Source: Primorskyibacter sedentarius | GTDB taxonomy: Bacteria > Pseudomonadota > Alphaproteobacteria > Rhodobacterales > Rhodobacteraceae | DNA length: 64,000 nucleotides | NCBI RefSeq assembly: GCF_004342065.1 | Contig: NZ_SLZU01000009.1 | Span: forward strand, 112,397 to 176,396 | Reading direction: 5' to 3' | In this document: in pieces, positions 31,205 through 42,681 of the stretch | Position numbering within the stretch: the stretch's first letter is position 1 | How the letters are laid out: the number at the start of each line of letters is the position of its first letter | Notes under the pieces: generated by a model | Database searches by the model: none | What the model was told of the DNA's origin: nothing | What the model saw: the letters and a program-made list of their open reading frames with translations, nothing else | Translations under genes and position numbers: made by a program

Positions 31205-33451
31205 ATGCCGGATCTTCTGATCGAGCTGTTTTCCGAAGAAATCCCGGCGCGCATGCAGGCGCGCGCCGCAGAGGATCTCAAGTCGCGCGTGACCGATGGG
31301 TTGGTCGAGGCGGGGCTGACCTATGCCGGTGCGGCTGCCTTTGCCACGCCGCGCCGTCTGACGCTCGCCGTCGAAGGGCTCTCGGAACGCTCGCCCACCT
31401 TGCGCGAAGAACGTCGCGGGCCGCGGGTCGATGCGCCGGAAAAGGCCATCGAGGGGTTCTTGCGCGGCGCAGGGCTCAGCCGGGATCAGCTTGAAAGCCG
31501 TGAGGAAAAGAAGGGGACATTCTTCTTTGCCGTGGTGGAAAAGCCCGGCCGCGAGGCGCCTGACATCGTGGCGGACGTGCTGGAAACCGTGATCCGCAAC
31601 TTCCCATGGCCCAAATCGATGCGCTGGGGCTCTGGCAGCCTGCGCTGGGTCCGGCCCCTGCACCGTATCCTGTGTATCCTGACCGATGAGGCCGGGGCCC
31701 AGACTGTCCCGCTGGAGATTGACGGGATCGTCGCGGGTGACACTACCGAAGGGCATCGTTTCATGGCGCCCGACGCGTTTTCTGTAACCTCCTTCGAGGA
31801 TTACGAGGCAAAGCTGAAGCGCGCCAAGGTGATCCTGAACCCGTCCGAGCGTGCCGAGACGATCTGGCAGGAAGCCACCAACATGGCCTTCGCCTCCGGG
31901 TTGGAAGTGGTCGAGGATCGCGGTTTGCTGGCAGAGGTTGCGGGGCTGGTTGAATGGCCCGTCGTGCTGATGGGCGAGATCGATGAGGCGTTTCTTGGCC
32001 TGCCGCCCGAAGTGCTTCAGACATCGATGAAAGAGCACCAGAAATTCTTTTCCGTCCGCGCGCCGCAGACTGGCCGGATCGAACGTTTCGTGACCGTCGC
32101 CAATCGCGAAACTGCCGATCACGGCGCGACCATCCTTGCGGGCAACCAAAAGGTGTTGTCGGCGCGGCTGGCAGATGCGAAATTCTTCTGGGAAAATGAC
32201 CTGCGCACGGTAGACCGGCAGGGGATGAAGGCCTGGACGGACCGTCTGGCCGACGTAACCTTCCATGCCAAACTGGGAAGCCAGGCCGAGCGGATCAACC
32301 GCATCGCCGCCTTGGCGCGCGAGATTGCGCCATTTGTCGGGGCGAAACCGGATCTCGCCGAAGAGGCCGCGCGGATTGCCAAGGCCGATCTGGCATCGGA
32401 AATGGTTTATGAATTCCCTGAATTGCAGGGCGTGATGGGGACTTATTACGCCCGCGCCGCTGGCCATGACGACGCTGTGGCCGCCGCCTGTGCAGAGCAT
32501 TACTCGCCCCTCGGCCCGTCCGACGATGTGCCCACCGCGCCGATCTCTGTCGCCGTGGCACTGGCTGACAAGCTGGACACGCTGACCGGGTTCTGGGCGA
32601 TTGACGAAAAGCCCACCGGTTCCAAGGACCCGTTCGCGCTGCGCCGGGCCGCTCTTGGTGTGATCCGTCTTGTGCTGGTGAATGATCTGCGCCTGCATCT
32701 GGATCGCCTGATCGACGCGCAGGTGCTGCGCCACCAGATCGATGCAAAGGCGGATGCCGCCGAACTGCGTGACGAATTGCTTGCCGAAATCGCCAAACAT
32801 GGCGTGTTCGGGTCGGCCGTGCGCACGGTCGTCGAGCGTGCCAAGGCCAGCGCCCCGGCCTGGATCGAGAAGATCACCAATCACGATTCCGACCTGTCGG
32901 AAGACTTGCTGTCCTTCGTGCATGACCGTCTGAAAATCCACCTGCGGGATGAAGGCATCCGCCATGACGTGATTGATGCCTGCCTCAGCCGGAATGAACA
33001 TGCGCCTGATGATGCCAACGTCGGCAAGGATGACCTGACGCTGCTGGTCAAGCGGGCGCGGGCGCTGTCGGACGTGCTTGGCACTGATGACGGCGAAAAC
33101 CTTGTGCAGGGCTTCAAGCGCGCGAACAACATCCTGGCCCAGGCCGAGGAGAAGGACGGGGTCGAATACTCCTTTGGTGCGGATGTGAAATTCGCCGAAA
33201 GTGCCGAGGAAAAGGCCCTGTTTGCTGCCCTGGACGCGGCAGAGGCGCGCATTGCCCCGGCCATGAAACAAGAGGATTTCGCCTCCGCGATGGAGGCGAT
33301 GGCGGCGCTGCGTGGGCCTATCGATGCGTTCTTCGAGGCGGTGCAGGTCAATGACGAGAACGAGGTGTTGCGCCGCAATCGTCTGAACCTGCTCAGCCGG
33401 ATCCGGCAGATCTGTCTTGGCGTCGCTGACCTTACCTCTATCGAGGGCTGA
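31205..33451 (+). CDS. glyS: Glycine--tRNA ligase beta subunit
   Basis: This 748-residue beta subunit of the alpha2beta2 glycyl-tRNA synthetase is needed for tRNA binding and activity. The N-terminus MPDLLIELFSEEIPARMQ is conserved. An HD-like domain segment (LGSQAERINRIAALA) and an anticodon-binding C-terminus (GFKRANNIL) are also present. It pairs with glyQ upstream. The ~150-base gap before it contains no convincing gene. Confidence 0.97.
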   Translation: MPDLLIELFSEEIPARMQARAAEDLKSRVTDGLVEAGLTYAGAAAFATPRRLTLAVEGLSERSPTLREERRGPRVDAPEKAIEGFLRGAGLSRDQLESREEKKGTFFFAVVEKPGREAPDIVADVLETVIRNFPWPKSMRWGSGSLRWVRPLHRILCILTDEAGAQTVPLEIDGIVAGDTTEGHRFMAPDAFSVTSFEDYEAKLKRAKVILNPSERAETIWQEATNMAFASGLEVVEDRGLLAEVAGLVEWPVVLMGEIDEAFLGLPPEVLQTSMKEHQKFFSVRAPQTGRIERFVTVANRETADHGATILAGNQKVLSARLADAKFFWENDLRTVDRQGMKAWTDRLADVTFHAKLGSQAERINRIAALAREIAPFVGAKPDLAEEAARIAKADLASEMVYEFPELQGVMGTYYARAAGHDDAVAAACAEHYSPLGPSDDVPTAPISVAVALADKLDTLTGFWAIDEKPTGSKDPFALRRAALGVIRLVLVNDLRLHLDRLIDAQVLRHQIDAKADAAELRDELLAEIAKHGVFGSAVRTVVERAKASAPAWIEKITNHDSDLSEDLLSFVHDRLKIHLRDEGIRHDVIDACLSRNEHAPDDANVGKDDLTLLVKRARALSDVLGTDDGENLVQGFKRANNILAQAEEKDGVEYSFGADVKFAESAEEKALFAALDAAEARIAPAMKQEDFASAMEAMAALRGPIDAFFEAVQVNDENEVLRRNRLNLLSRIRQICLGVADLTSIEG

Positions 33452-33520
33452 GCGGGCTGCACGGATCGCGGGACTTGGCAAGGGACGCTGGCGGCGTATG
33501 CTGCGCAGCACACACTAAGG

Positions 33521-36076
33521 ATGCTGCACGTGCATAACCCCGATCCAGATGTCACCCTGGTGACACCGACTGCTCCGGTCTCGGCCCCGACACATGGTGG
33601 TCGTGCCAAGTGCCTTCAGCGGCTTGTGCGGCTGGACCTGCCGGTGCCGCGCACTGTGGCGTTGTCATTTGATACGGTTCAGGGCATCGCGCAGGGGTCC
33701 ATGCCGGATATCGAAACCATCCTTGCCGAATTTCCCGAGGACGCCTTGCTATGCGTCCGGCCATCCTCGGAAGATCCCGATTGGGGCGGGCCGGGTGCGA
33801 TGCTGAATATCGGCATGAACGACGCGCGCTTTGCGGACCTGTCCGAAAAGATCGGGCCGGTGGGGGCTGCGCGGCTTTATAAACGGTTCATCCTTGCCTA
33901 TGCGGCGCATGTGGCGCGGCTTGATCCGGATCTGTTTGACGATCTCGAAGGATATGGGCCCGACCGGCTGGAGCAGGCGCTTGCCGCCTATGAGGACGAG
34001 GCAGAGGAAGCCTTTCCGCAATCAACTGCCGTGCAGCTTGCCGAAGTTCTGCGCTCCATGGCGCGGGCCTGGGGGGGGACGACGGCGCGGCTTTTGCGAG
34101 AGGCCAAAGGCGCGCCGGTCGATGCCGGGTTGGGCCTTGTCGTGCAGGAAATGGCGCTTGGCGTGGGGCAGGCGGAATGCGGCTCTGGCGTGTTGCAGCT
34201 GGTCAATTCAGACACCGGCCTGCCGCAAATCACCGGCCGCTATCTGAGCCAAAGCCAGGGGCGCGAGGCCCTGTCAGAGCCGGAGGCGATCTATCTGGAG
34301 CGTGACGCCCGCGGCGCATCGCTGGAAGAGCTTGCGCCAGAGGCGTTCGACGCGCTGAAGCGGCACGCCGCCCTGATGCGCGAAAAGCTGCGCGAAGAGA
34401 TGCAGATCGAGTTCACCATCGACAATGGCGCGCTCTACATCCTTGACGGGGTGCGGGTGCGCCGCTCGGCCAGGGCGGCGTTGCGGATCGCGGTCCGGCT
34501 GGCCAATGACGGGATCATCACGCGTCAGGAAGCCCTGATGCGGGTCGAACCGCGCGCGTTGAGCGAATTGCTGCACCGGCAGGTCGATATCGCAGCGGCG
34601 CGGGACCGGCTGGGGCGCGGCATCAATGCAAGCCCGGGGGCGGCCACGGGCAAGATCGTCTTTTCGGCCAATGCCGCGCAGGCCAGCGCCGCGCGTGGCG
34701 AGGCCTGCGTCCTGGTGCGCCGCGAAACCTCGCCCGAGGATATTCGCGGCATGCATGCCGCCAGCGCCGTCCTGACCGAACGGGGTGGCATCACTAGCCA
34801 TGCCGCCGTGATCGGGCGCGGCATTGGGCTGCCTTGTGTCGTGGGGGCTGCGCGGATGCGGTTCCAGATCCGACGGGGTGTGCTTACGGCCGAAGATGGG
34901 CGCACCTTCCGCGAAGGCGACGTGATCACCATAGACGGCACCAATGGCGAGGTGCTGGCAGGGGCGCCGCCCATGGTCGAGGCGGAGCTTGGCGAGAATT
35001 TCAAGACGTTCATGGCCTGGGCCGATGCAGAGCGCGATATCGGTATCCGCGCCAATGCAGATACGCCCGCAGATGCCAAGACCGCCCGGAACTTCGACGC
35101 GCAGGGCATCGGGCTTTGCCGCACGGAACACATGTTTTTTGAGGCTGACCGGCTGACGGTGATGCGCGAGATGATCTTTGCCGACGCGCCTGACGACCGC
35201 CGCTCGGCCTTGCAGCAGCTTCTGCCGATGCAGCGCGACGACTTCACCGAGCTCTTCCGGATCATGCAGGGCCAGCCCGTCTGCATCCGCCTGTTCGACC
35301 CGCCCTTGCATGAATTCCTGCCCTCTGACCGCGCGGGCCTGCGTGATCTTGCCGAGTCGCTGGATCTTCCGGTCAGCGATGTGACCCGGCGGGTCGAGGC
35401 GATGGGCGAATACAACCCGATGTTGGGGATGCGGGGTGTCCGGTTGGGCATCACGGTGCCTGAGATCTATGACATGCAGGTGCGTGCCATCTTTGAGGCG
35501 ACGATCGAGGCCAGCCGCGACGGCGATCCGGTGGTGCCCGAGGTCATGATCCCGCTCGTTTCTGCCAGCCGCGAGGTCGAGCTGGTGCGCAAGCGCATCG
35601 ATGCCGTGGCCGCAGCGGTGAAGGCCGAGCGGCAGACCGAGTTCGACTATCGTCTGGGCGTCATGGTCGAGACGCCGCGCGCCTGTCTGCGCGCCGCCGA
35701 TATCGCCGCGCATGCCCAATTCCTGTCCTTCGGCACGAACGACCTGACCCAGATGACCTATGGCCTTTCGCGGGACGACGCCGGGCGGTTCATGTCGGAA
35801 TATGTTCACCAGGGGGTCTTTCTGGAGGATCCGTTCCACCTGCTGGATACCGAAGGTGTGGGCGAACTTCTCAGCCTGGGAGTGGAGCGTGGACGTAAGG
35901 CACGCCCCGACATCACCCTGTCGATCTGCGGAGAACACGGCGGCAACCCCGAATCGATTGCCTATTGCCGGCAAGTCGGTGTCGACTATGTCAGCTGTTC
36001 GCCGTTCCGGGTTCCGGTCGCGCGACTCGCTGCGGCACAATTGGCAATCAGGGACAAGCTGAAGTTGAAACAATAG
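33521..36076 (+). CDS. ppdK: Pyruvate, phosphate dikinase-family protein
   Basis: This 851-residue enzyme is of the PEP-utilising family and is predicted to interconvert pyruvate and PEP. An ATP-grasp-like N-terminal half (LLCVRPSSEDPDWGGPGAM) is followed by the phosphohistidine domain TERGGITSHAAVIGRGIG (His427). The C-terminal PEP domain has CGEHGGNPES and YVSCSPFRVP (Cys826 at the catalytic position). It is slightly shorter than typical PPDK, and its ATP domain is more diverged, so in vivo direction and activity are inferred. The gene order glyS-ppdK recurs in the group. Confidence 0.87.
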   Translation: MLHVHNPDPDVTLVTPTAPVSAPTHGGRAKCLQRLVRLDLPVPRTVALSFDTVQGIAQGSMPDIETILAEFPEDALLCVRPSSEDPDWGGPGAMLNIGMNDARFADLSEKIGPVGAARLYKRFILAYAAHVARLDPDLFDDLEGYGPDRLEQALAAYEDEAEEAFPQSTAVQLAEVLRSMARAWGGTTARLLREAKGAPVDAGLGLVVQEMALGVGQAECGSGVLQLVNSDTGLPQITGRYLSQSQGREALSEPEAIYLERDARGASLEELAPEAFDALKRHAALMREKLREEMQIEFTIDNGALYILDGVRVRRSARAALRIAVRLANDGIITRQEALMRVEPRALSELLHRQVDIAAARDRLGRGINASPGAATGKIVFSANAAQASAARGEACVLVRRETSPEDIRGMHAASAVLTERGGITSHAAVIGRGIGLPCVVGAARMRFQIRRGVLTAEDGRTFREGDVITIDGTNGEVLAGAPPMVEAELGENFKTFMAWADAERDIGIRANADTPADAKTARNFDAQGIGLCRTEHMFFEADRLTVMREMIFADAPDDRRSALQQLLPMQRDDFTELFRIMQGQPVCIRLFDPPLHEFLPSDRAGLRDLAESLDLPVSDVTRRVEAMGEYNPMLGMRGVRLGITVPEIYDMQVRAIFEATIEASRDGDPVVPEVMIPLVSASREVELVRKRIDAVAAAVKAERQTEFDYRLGVMVETPRACLRAADIAAHAQFLSFGTNDLTQMTYGLSRDDAGRFMSEYVHQGVFLEDPFHLLDTEGVGELLSLGVERGRKARPDITLSICGEHGGNPESIAYCRQVGVDYVSCSPFRVPVARLAAAQLAIRDKLKLKQ

Positions 36077-36236
36077 CGTTTCAAATGGCTTCGTCAGGCA
36101 TGATTGTTAGCATCGGGCGGAAATTCGCTGATTTCTGGCCCCAAACTGGACGGTTTAGCCGAAATTCTTTAGTCAGGCCCCGGTTGATCGCGGCAGTGCC
36201 CGCGAAAGCCTGCTGCCAAATCTGAGGATCTGAACG

Positions 36237-36923
36237 ATGTTTCGCCGCCTTGCCGTTGCCTTTACTGCTGTCCTGCTGACGACTCAACCGGTTTTTGCCG
36301 AGCTTCGCTCCGACCCGACTCACGAGCTCATCCGCCTGGAAAAAAGCAGCCTTGAAGGGGTCAACCGCGCCCGGCTGAAATGGATGGTCACCCCCAGACC
36401 CGAGGTTGCGACCCGCCTGAACCTTGTGACCGCGGACGAGCCGCAGAATTCCGCCGCAATCTCCAATGTCAGCTACAGCAGCGACTGGCTGTCCAAGCAG
36501 CCTGCCGGTGACGGGGGCGCGCAGTGGCGGTGCCTTGCAGAGGCGCTTTACTTCGAAGCACGCGGCGAGACGGTCAAAGGTCAGTTCGCCGTGGCAGAAG
36601 TGATCATGAACCGAGTGGACAGCCCGCGTTATCCTGACTCCGTCTGCGGCGTCATCAAGCAGGGGACCGGGCGCAAGTTTGCCTGCCAGTTCACCTATAC
36701 CTGTGATGGTCTGGCCGAACATATCGGCGAGCCCGCAGCCTTCCGCCGTGTCGGCAAGATCGCGAAGGCGATGCTGGATGGCGCACCGCGCAAGCTGACC
36801 GATGGCGCCACCTTCTACCACACCTCGGCTGTCAGCCCGAGCTGGGCGCGCAAGCTTGCCCGCACCGCCACGATCGGCGTGCATCATTTTTATCGCCGTC
36901 CGACACGTCTTTCGAGCAACTGA
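36237..36923 (+). CDS. Cell-wall hydrolase, SleB family
   Basis: This is a 228-residue secreted peptidoglycan hydrolase. A signal peptide (MFRRLAVAFTAVLLTTQPVFA) is cleaved after residue ~21. The SleB/CwlJ domain begins near CLAEALYFEARGE, where the Glu is the presumed catalytic residue, and ends with GATFYHTSAVSPSWARKL. In non-spore formers these proteins remodel peptidoglycan. It stands alone between ppdK and folB. Confidence 0.88.
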   Translation: MFRRLAVAFTAVLLTTQPVFAELRSDPTHELIRLEKSSLEGVNRARLKWMVTPRPEVATRLNLVTADEPQNSAAISNVSYSSDWLSKQPAGDGGAQWRCLAEALYFEARGETVKGQFAVAEVIMNRVDSPRYPDSVCGVIKQGTGRKFACQFTYTCDGLAEHIGEPAAFRRVGKIAKAMLDGAPRKLTDGATFYHTSAVSPSWARKLARTATIGVHHFYRRPTRLSSN

Positions 36924-37033
36924 CAGAGGTCGGCTGCCGTTTTCGGAAGCTGATACGCCGCCCGGCCCATCGCGCGCGCCGGGCGCCTTTGCTATTGTGG
37001 CGGAACGTTTTGCCATCCCGGAGCCCGTAGCGC

Positions 37034-37957
37034 ATGTCCAACGAAGTTCGCCTTGCCTTTGCCCATCCCCAGGAACGGGCCGAGGCGACCTCTGGTCATG
37101 ACCCGCTCGACCGGATCTCCCTGCGTGATCATATTGCAGAGGTCGAGATCGGGGCGTTTCAGGCCGAAAGGGGCACGACGCAGCGGATTTGTTTCAACGT
37201 TGTGGTCGAGGTCCAGGCGCTGACCGGCGATGTGGATGACGATGTCGATCGCATCCTGTCATATGATCGCGTCACCGAAGCCATCGCGCATGAGCTGGCC
37301 GCCGAACGTCTGAACCTGCTGGAGACGCTGGCAGAACGCATTGCAGAGCGTATTCTTCTGGAACCCCAGGCCATCCGCGTTTTTGTTCGGATCGAAAAGC
37401 TCGACCGGGGGCCCGGCGCGCTTGGCGTGGAAATCGTGCGAGCCCGGCGTGACAATCCGCCCAAACGCCCCCTGCCGGACGAGGCGCCGCATCCGCGCGT
37501 GGTGTATCTGTCGAACCCGGCCATATCTGACCCGGCTCTCTCCAGGGTGATCGACACGCTGCAAGCGACCGGCACGCCGCTGATCTTCTGTGTCGGGGCG
37601 CCGGATCAGCCCGGCCCGACCGCGGACGCGCCACTTGCGCAGCGACGCATTGATCTTTTGGCTATCGAGCAGAATGGCTGGGTTCTGGCGGGGCGGGACC
37701 ATCGCTGCGTCGTGGTTGAAACCCGGACAGAGCTCGACTGGGCCATGAAGAACGGGCAGATCTGCGTCTGGGCGCCGTCCAAGATCGTGCTGGACGCGGT
37801 CGAAGGACCGGCATCGCAGCCGGGTGACGCGGTGGGCCTTGCGGCGTGGTTCGCTGGTCAGCTGACGGCCAGTGAGCTGCTGGTGATCGGCGAAACACCG
37901 CCCACCGAGGCGCCCGTGCCGCTGCGCGCATTCGCCGAGGCGGCAGAGCTTCTCTGA
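37034..37957 (+). CDS. folB: Dihydroneopterin aldolase with C-terminal extension
   Basis: This protein is 307 residues, about twice the usual FolB size. Residues ~22-140 form the dihydroneopterin aldolase/epimerase domain of folate synthesis (DRISLRDHIAEVEIGAF, LSYDRVTEAI, LNLLETLAERIAERIL). Residues ~155-307 form a separate alpha/beta domain (VVYLSNPAI, LIFCVGAPD, ICVWAPSKIVLDAV, ELLVIGETPP) that faintly resembles an amino-acid-kinase fold. I cannot name its role. It is followed 33 bases later by folP, consistent with a folate operon. Confidence 0.85.
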   Translation: MSNEVRLAFAHPQERAEATSGHDPLDRISLRDHIAEVEIGAFQAERGTTQRICFNVVVEVQALTGDVDDDVDRILSYDRVTEAIAHELAAERLNLLETLAERIAERILLEPQAIRVFVRIEKLDRGPGALGVEIVRARRDNPPKRPLPDEAPHPRVVYLSNPAISDPALSRVIDTLQATGTPLIFCVGAPDQPGPTADAPLAQRRIDLLAIEQNGWVLAGRDHRCVVVETRTELDWAMKNGQICVWAPSKIVLDAVEGPASQPGDAVGLAAWFAGQLTASELLVIGETPPTEAPVPLRAFAEAAELL

Positions 37958-37990
37958 CCCCTTGCCAAGCGGGCCGGCCTGACGCATTCA

Positions 37991-39016
37991 ATGCCAATGA
38001 GTGAATATTTCCGACCTCTCCCGCGTCGCGACGGGCCGCGCCCGCAAGATGCCCTGGACGTCGCGGGCGGGCCGTACTGGTTTACCGAGGCCGAACGGAT
38101 CACGCGCGGCGCAGACCGGGTGCGCGTGAAGCTGGCTGATATCCCCCAACGCTGGCGGGACGCCATTTCGGCGCCGCGCCCGCCCGTTGCCGGGCTGACC
38201 CTTGATCGGCCCCGCCTGATGGGCATTCTCAACGTCACGCCTGACAGTTTCTCGGATGGCGGCAGACATGACGGGTTCGATGCCGCCATCGCCCATGCCC
38301 GCGCGATGCAGGAAGCAGGAGCGGATCTGATCGATATTGGTGGCGAATCCACCCGCCCCGGTGCCAAACCTGTGCCGACAGACGAAGAAATCCGCCGTAC
38401 CGCCCCTGTCATCGACCTGCTGACACAGCACTCTGCGCCGCCCGTGTCCATCGACACGCGCAAGGCCGCCGTGGCGGAACGCGCTGTGGCATCGGGGGCT
38501 GCGCTGATCAACGACGTTTCGGGGCTGGATTTCGATCCCGATATGGCGGCATATGTCGCCTCCTCCGGGCGCGCGGTTTGTGTCATGCATAGCCAGGGCG
38601 ATCCGGAGGTCATGCAGAACGATCCGAGATATGAAAATGTCTTGCTGGATGTCTACGATTTTCTTGCCGAACGGGTGTCACGCCTGACGGCGCTTGGTGT
38701 GCCCAAGGGGCGGATCGTCGTCGATCCCGGCATCGGATTTGGCAAGACACAGGCCCATAACCTTGTAATCCTGAACGGTATTTCGCTGTTTCACGGTCTT
38801 GGTTGCGCGATCCTCCTCGGGGCATCGCGAAAACGATTTATCGGCACCATCAGCGGCACCACGCGGGCAGACCAACGCATTGCGGGTTCTGTCGCAGTGG
38901 CGCTGGCAGGGGCGGCGCAGGGCGTGCAGATCCTGCGGATACATGACGTGGACGAGACGCGACAGGCATTGGCGCTTTGGTCCGCGATAGAAGAGGGAGA
39001 GCAGTATGGGACGTAA
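37991..39016 (+). CDS. folP: Dihydropteroate synthase
   Basis: It condenses 4-aminobenzoate with dihydropterin pyrophosphate in folate synthesis. It has 341 residues, with a ~70-residue N-terminal extension before the TIM barrel. The barrel carries [28 protein letters not shown] and [11 protein letters not shown]. The start may be 37991 or 37997. The stop overlaps glmM by 11 bases. Confidence 0.93.
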   Translation: MPMSEYFRPLPRRDGPRPQDALDVAGGPYWFTEAERITRGADRVRVKLADIPQRWRDAISAPRPPVAGLTLDRPRLMGILNVTPDSFSDGGRHDGFDAAIAHARAMQEAGADLIDIGGESTRPGAKPVPTDEEIRRTAPVIDLLTQHSAPPVSIDTRKAAVAERAVASGAALINDVSGLDFDPDMAAYVASSGRAVCVMHSQGDPEVMQNDPRYENVLLDVYDFLAERVSRLTALGVPKGRIVVDPGIGFGKTQAHNLVILNGISLFHGLGCAILLGASRKRFIGTISGTTRADQRIAGSVAVALAGAAQGVQILRIHDVDETRQALALWSAIEEGEQYGT

Positions 39017-40349
39017 ACTCTTTGGCACGGACGGTGTGCGGGGCAGGGCGAACAGCCATCCCATGACGGCCGATATGGCACTCGCCATCGGGGCGGCGGC
39101 GGGGCGGTATTTCAGGCGTGACAAGGGCGGCGTTCACCGCGTGGTGATCGGCAAGGACACGCGCCTGTCGGGTTATATGTTCGAAAACGCGCTGACGGCC
39201 GGGCTGACCTCTACGGGTATGAGCGTGTTGCTGCTGGGGCCTGTGCCCACGCCGGCTGTCGGGCTGCTGACACCTTCGATGCGGGCGGATCTGGGGATCA
39301 TGATTTCCGCAAGCCACAATCCCAGCGAGGATAATGGCATCAAGTTCTTTGGACCTGACGGGTTCAAACTGTCGGACGAGGCCGAGGCCGAGATCGAGGC
39401 GATGGTGGCCTCTGGCGTCGATGTGGCCCCGGCGGATGAAATCGGCCGCGCGCGGCGGATCGACGATGGCCGGTTCCGGTATCAGGAGCGGGTGAAATCG
39501 ACCTTCCCGCAGGGCGTTTCCCTTGATCGCATGAAAGTGGTCGTGGACTGCGCCAATGGTGCCGCCTATCGCGCCGCGCCAGAGGTCTTGTGGGAATTGG
39601 GGGCAGAGGTCATCCCGGTGGGCGTGTCGCCCAACGGCAAGAATATCAACCTTGATTGCGGGTCGACCAAACCACGGACCGCATCGGAAACGGTCGTGGC
39701 CCATGGCGCGGATGTGGGGATCTGCCTTGATGGCGATGCCGACCGGGTGATGATCATTGATGAGACTGGCGCCGTCGCCGATGGCGATCAGATCATGGCG
39801 CTGATGGCTGCCCGCTGGGCCGAAGAACAGCGGCTGCGCGATGGCGTGCTGGTGGCCACCGTTATGTCGAACCTCGGCCTTGAACGGTTTTTGGACACCC
39901 GCGGGCTGCGGCTGGAACGTACCGCAGTGGGCGACCGCTATGTTGTCGAGGCGATGCGGCGCGGTGGCTGGAACCTGGGCGGCGAACAATCGGGCCATAT
40001 CGTGATGACCGACTATGCCACAACCGGCGACGGGCTGATGGCCGGGCTGCAATTCCTTGCTGCTATGGTGAAATCCGGCAAACGAGCCAGCGAGTTGGCG
40101 CAGAATTTCGAGCCCGTTCCGCAAATGCTGAAAAACGTACGTTTCGCGGCCGGTCAGACCCCGTTGGAAACCCTTGCCGTTCAGCAGGCCATTGCATCGG
40201 CCGAGGCTGATCTGAAAGGGCGGGGTCGATTGCTGATCCGCAAGTCGGGGACCGAGCCCCTGATCCGGGTCATGGCCGAATGCGAGGACGAGGCCCTGTT
40301 GACGCGTGTGGTCGATGACGTTGTAGCCTCCGTAGAGGCCGCAGTCTGA
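39006..40349 (+). CDS. glmM: Phosphoglucosamine mutase
   Basis: It isomerises glucosamine-6-phosphate to glucosamine-1-phosphate for peptidoglycan and LPS precursors. Within its 447 residues the active-site serine loop is [13 protein letters not shown] near residue 100, the metal site is DGDADR, and the C-terminal phosphate loop is [12 protein letters not shown]. The ATG at 39006 lies within the end of folP, preceded by a purine-rich stretch (GAGGGAGAG); folP-glmM is a common linkage. Confidence 0.96.
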   Translation: MGRKLFGTDGVRGRANSHPMTADMALAIGAAAGRYFRRDKGGVHRVVIGKDTRLSGYMFENALTAGLTSTGMSVLLLGPVPTPAVGLLTPSMRADLGIMISASHNPSEDNGIKFFGPDGFKLSDEAEAEIEAMVASGVDVAPADEIGRARRIDDGRFRYQERVKSTFPQGVSLDRMKVVVDCANGAAYRAAPEVLWELGAEVIPVGVSPNGKNINLDCGSTKPRTASETVVAHGADVGICLDGDADRVMIIDETGAVADGDQIMALMAARWAEEQRLRDGVLVATVMSNLGLERFLDTRGLRLERTAVGDRYVVEAMRRGGWNLGGEQSGHIVMTDYATTGDGLMAGLQFLAAMVKSGKRASELAQNFEPVPQMLKNVRFAAGQTPLETLAVQQAIASAEADLKGRGRLLIRKSGTEPLIRVMAECEDEALLTRVVDDVVASVEAAV

Positions 40350-40465
40350 ACTGACGGGGCGCAGCCTTTCACCGGTCTCATGGTGCTGAAAACACTGGGG
40401 GAGCGGGAGAGGCTGGCCTCTTGCCGGGCATCGTACGGCGATGGAGATTTGCCGGTTACCGGCGG

Positions 40466-41383
40466 CTACTGGTCGCGGCCGAACAGCCTGCGCAATGCGC
40501 CATATTGGCTGAGGGCCACGCCCGCGAGGATCAGGATAAGCGCCACCAGCAAAGAGCTGTGCAACGGCTCGCCCAGAACCAGCGCGCCCAGAAAGACCGA
40601 ACATAGCGGGACGATATAGTTTGTCAGGCTCATGAACACGGGGCCCGCGCTGCGAATGACGAGCACGCGCAAAAGGTTGGCCCCTGCGGTGGGCACAAGA
40701 CCCAGCATGGCGATCACGATCAGCGTCTGGGTATCCGGCATCGGCGGTGGCCCTTCCCGCAGCCAGGCCAGCGGGATCACGAACAGCGCGCCGATCAGCA
40801 TCGGCACTGCCGCAAGGCCAATCGGATCAACCGGGGGCAATCGCCGCATCGCGATAGAACTGACCGCGTAGCAGGCCGCGACTCCGATGCAGGCAAGGCG
40901 GCCCAGCGGTTCCATCGCAGCGCCGCTGGGGGCGAATGCTTCGGGCCCGATTAGGACCGCCACCCCGGCAAAACCGATCAGGAAACCGATGAACCGGCGC
41001 AGCGACATTCTCTCGCCCGGGACAAGGAAATGCGCCAGCGGCAGCACCATCAAGGCCACCGTCGCCATCGAGACCCCGGCAAAGCCGGAGGTGACATATT
41101 GCATGCCCCAGGACAGCAAAAGGAAGGGCAAAGCGGTCGACAGGATGCCAACGAGGCAGAGCGCGCCCCAGTCACGCTTTTCCGTCAGAAACAGCTTGCG
41201 GCTGCCTGCAAGCCAGACGGTCAGGGTCAGCACGGCGGCAAAAGAGATGCGCCCCGCCGCGAGCCAGAAGGGCGTCATGCCGCGCAGGGCGATTTCCATG
41301 AACATGAAGGTTGCGCCCCAGACGACGCCAAGTGTCAGGACCATCAGCCAGCTTTTCGGTGTGATGTCAGGGGCATGCGTCAT
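40466..41383 (-). CDS. EamA/DMT-superfamily transporter
   Basis: This 305-residue membrane protein has about ten hydrophobic helices in two EamA repeats (WGATFMFMEIALRGMTPFWLA, and LTNYIVPLCSVFLGALVLGEP). These are drug/metabolite exporters; the substrate cannot be predicted. The start at 41383 gives MTHAPDITPKSW. It lies just downstream of ilvC on the same strand, but an intrinsic terminator separates them. Confidence 0.85.
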   Translation of the reverse strand: MTHAPDITPKSWLMVLTLGVVWGATFMFMEIALRGMTPFWLAAGRISFAAVLTLTVWLAGSRKLFLTEKRDWGALCLVGILSTALPFLLLSWGMQYVTSGFAGVSMATVALMVLPLAHFLVPGERMSLRRFIGFLIGFAGVAVLIGPEAFAPSGAAMEPLGRLACIGVAACYAVSSIAMRRLPPVDPIGLAAVPMLIGALFVIPLAWLREGPPPMPDTQTLIVIAMLGLVPTAGANLLRVLVIRSAGPVFMSLTNYIVPLCSVFLGALVLGEPLHSSLLVALILILAGVALSQYGALRRLFGRDQ

Positions 41384-41460
41384 GGGAAAGGCCTTGCGAG
41401 GGAATGGCGTGCGCGACATGACCCCGGCATCCTGCCAAGGTCAAGCCCGGGAAACGAAAA

Positions 41461-41483
41461 GACCCCGGCTCGTGGCCGGGGTC
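41461..41483 (-). terminator. Intrinsic terminator downstream of ilvC
   Basis: A 9-bp perfect stem (GACCCCGGC / GCCGGGGTC) with a 5-base loop is followed on the minus strand by TTTTCG. It lies 45 bases past the ilvC stop and ends the ilvC transcript before the EamA gene. Confidence 0.8.
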
Positions 41484-41527
41484 CGTGGAGGGCAGGATCT
41501 GCCGCGTGATCTGGGATGAACCGCAGA

Positions 41528-42562
<1,035 letters not shown>

Positions 42563-42626
42563 CTAGGTTTATCGTTGAGGCGCACATTACCCACTGCGCG
42601 GCGATAGTGTTTGCGTTCTTCGCGGA

Positions 42627-42661
42627 TTTATGAAAAATGAAGGGAGTTTCATTCGCATAAA
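42627..42661. promoter_or_regulatory. Imperfect palindrome between ilvC and the Lrp-like genes (candidate operator)
   Basis: TTTATG-AAA-AATGAA is mirrored by TTCATT-CG-CATAAA, so the half sites TTTATG and AATGAA recur in inverted order with about one base offset. It is centred near 42644, about 95 bases from the ilvC start and 38 from the regulator start. It is AT-rich relative to the surroundings. Lrp/AsnC proteins bind such AT-rich inverted repeats; binding here is inferred. Confidence 0.45.
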
Positions 42662-42681
42662 TCGAAGAATACGAAAAATTC

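Noticed and set aside
31199..33511. 770-codon minus-strand frame opposite glyS
   Set aside because: glyS is a certain gene; this frame is its antisense shadow.
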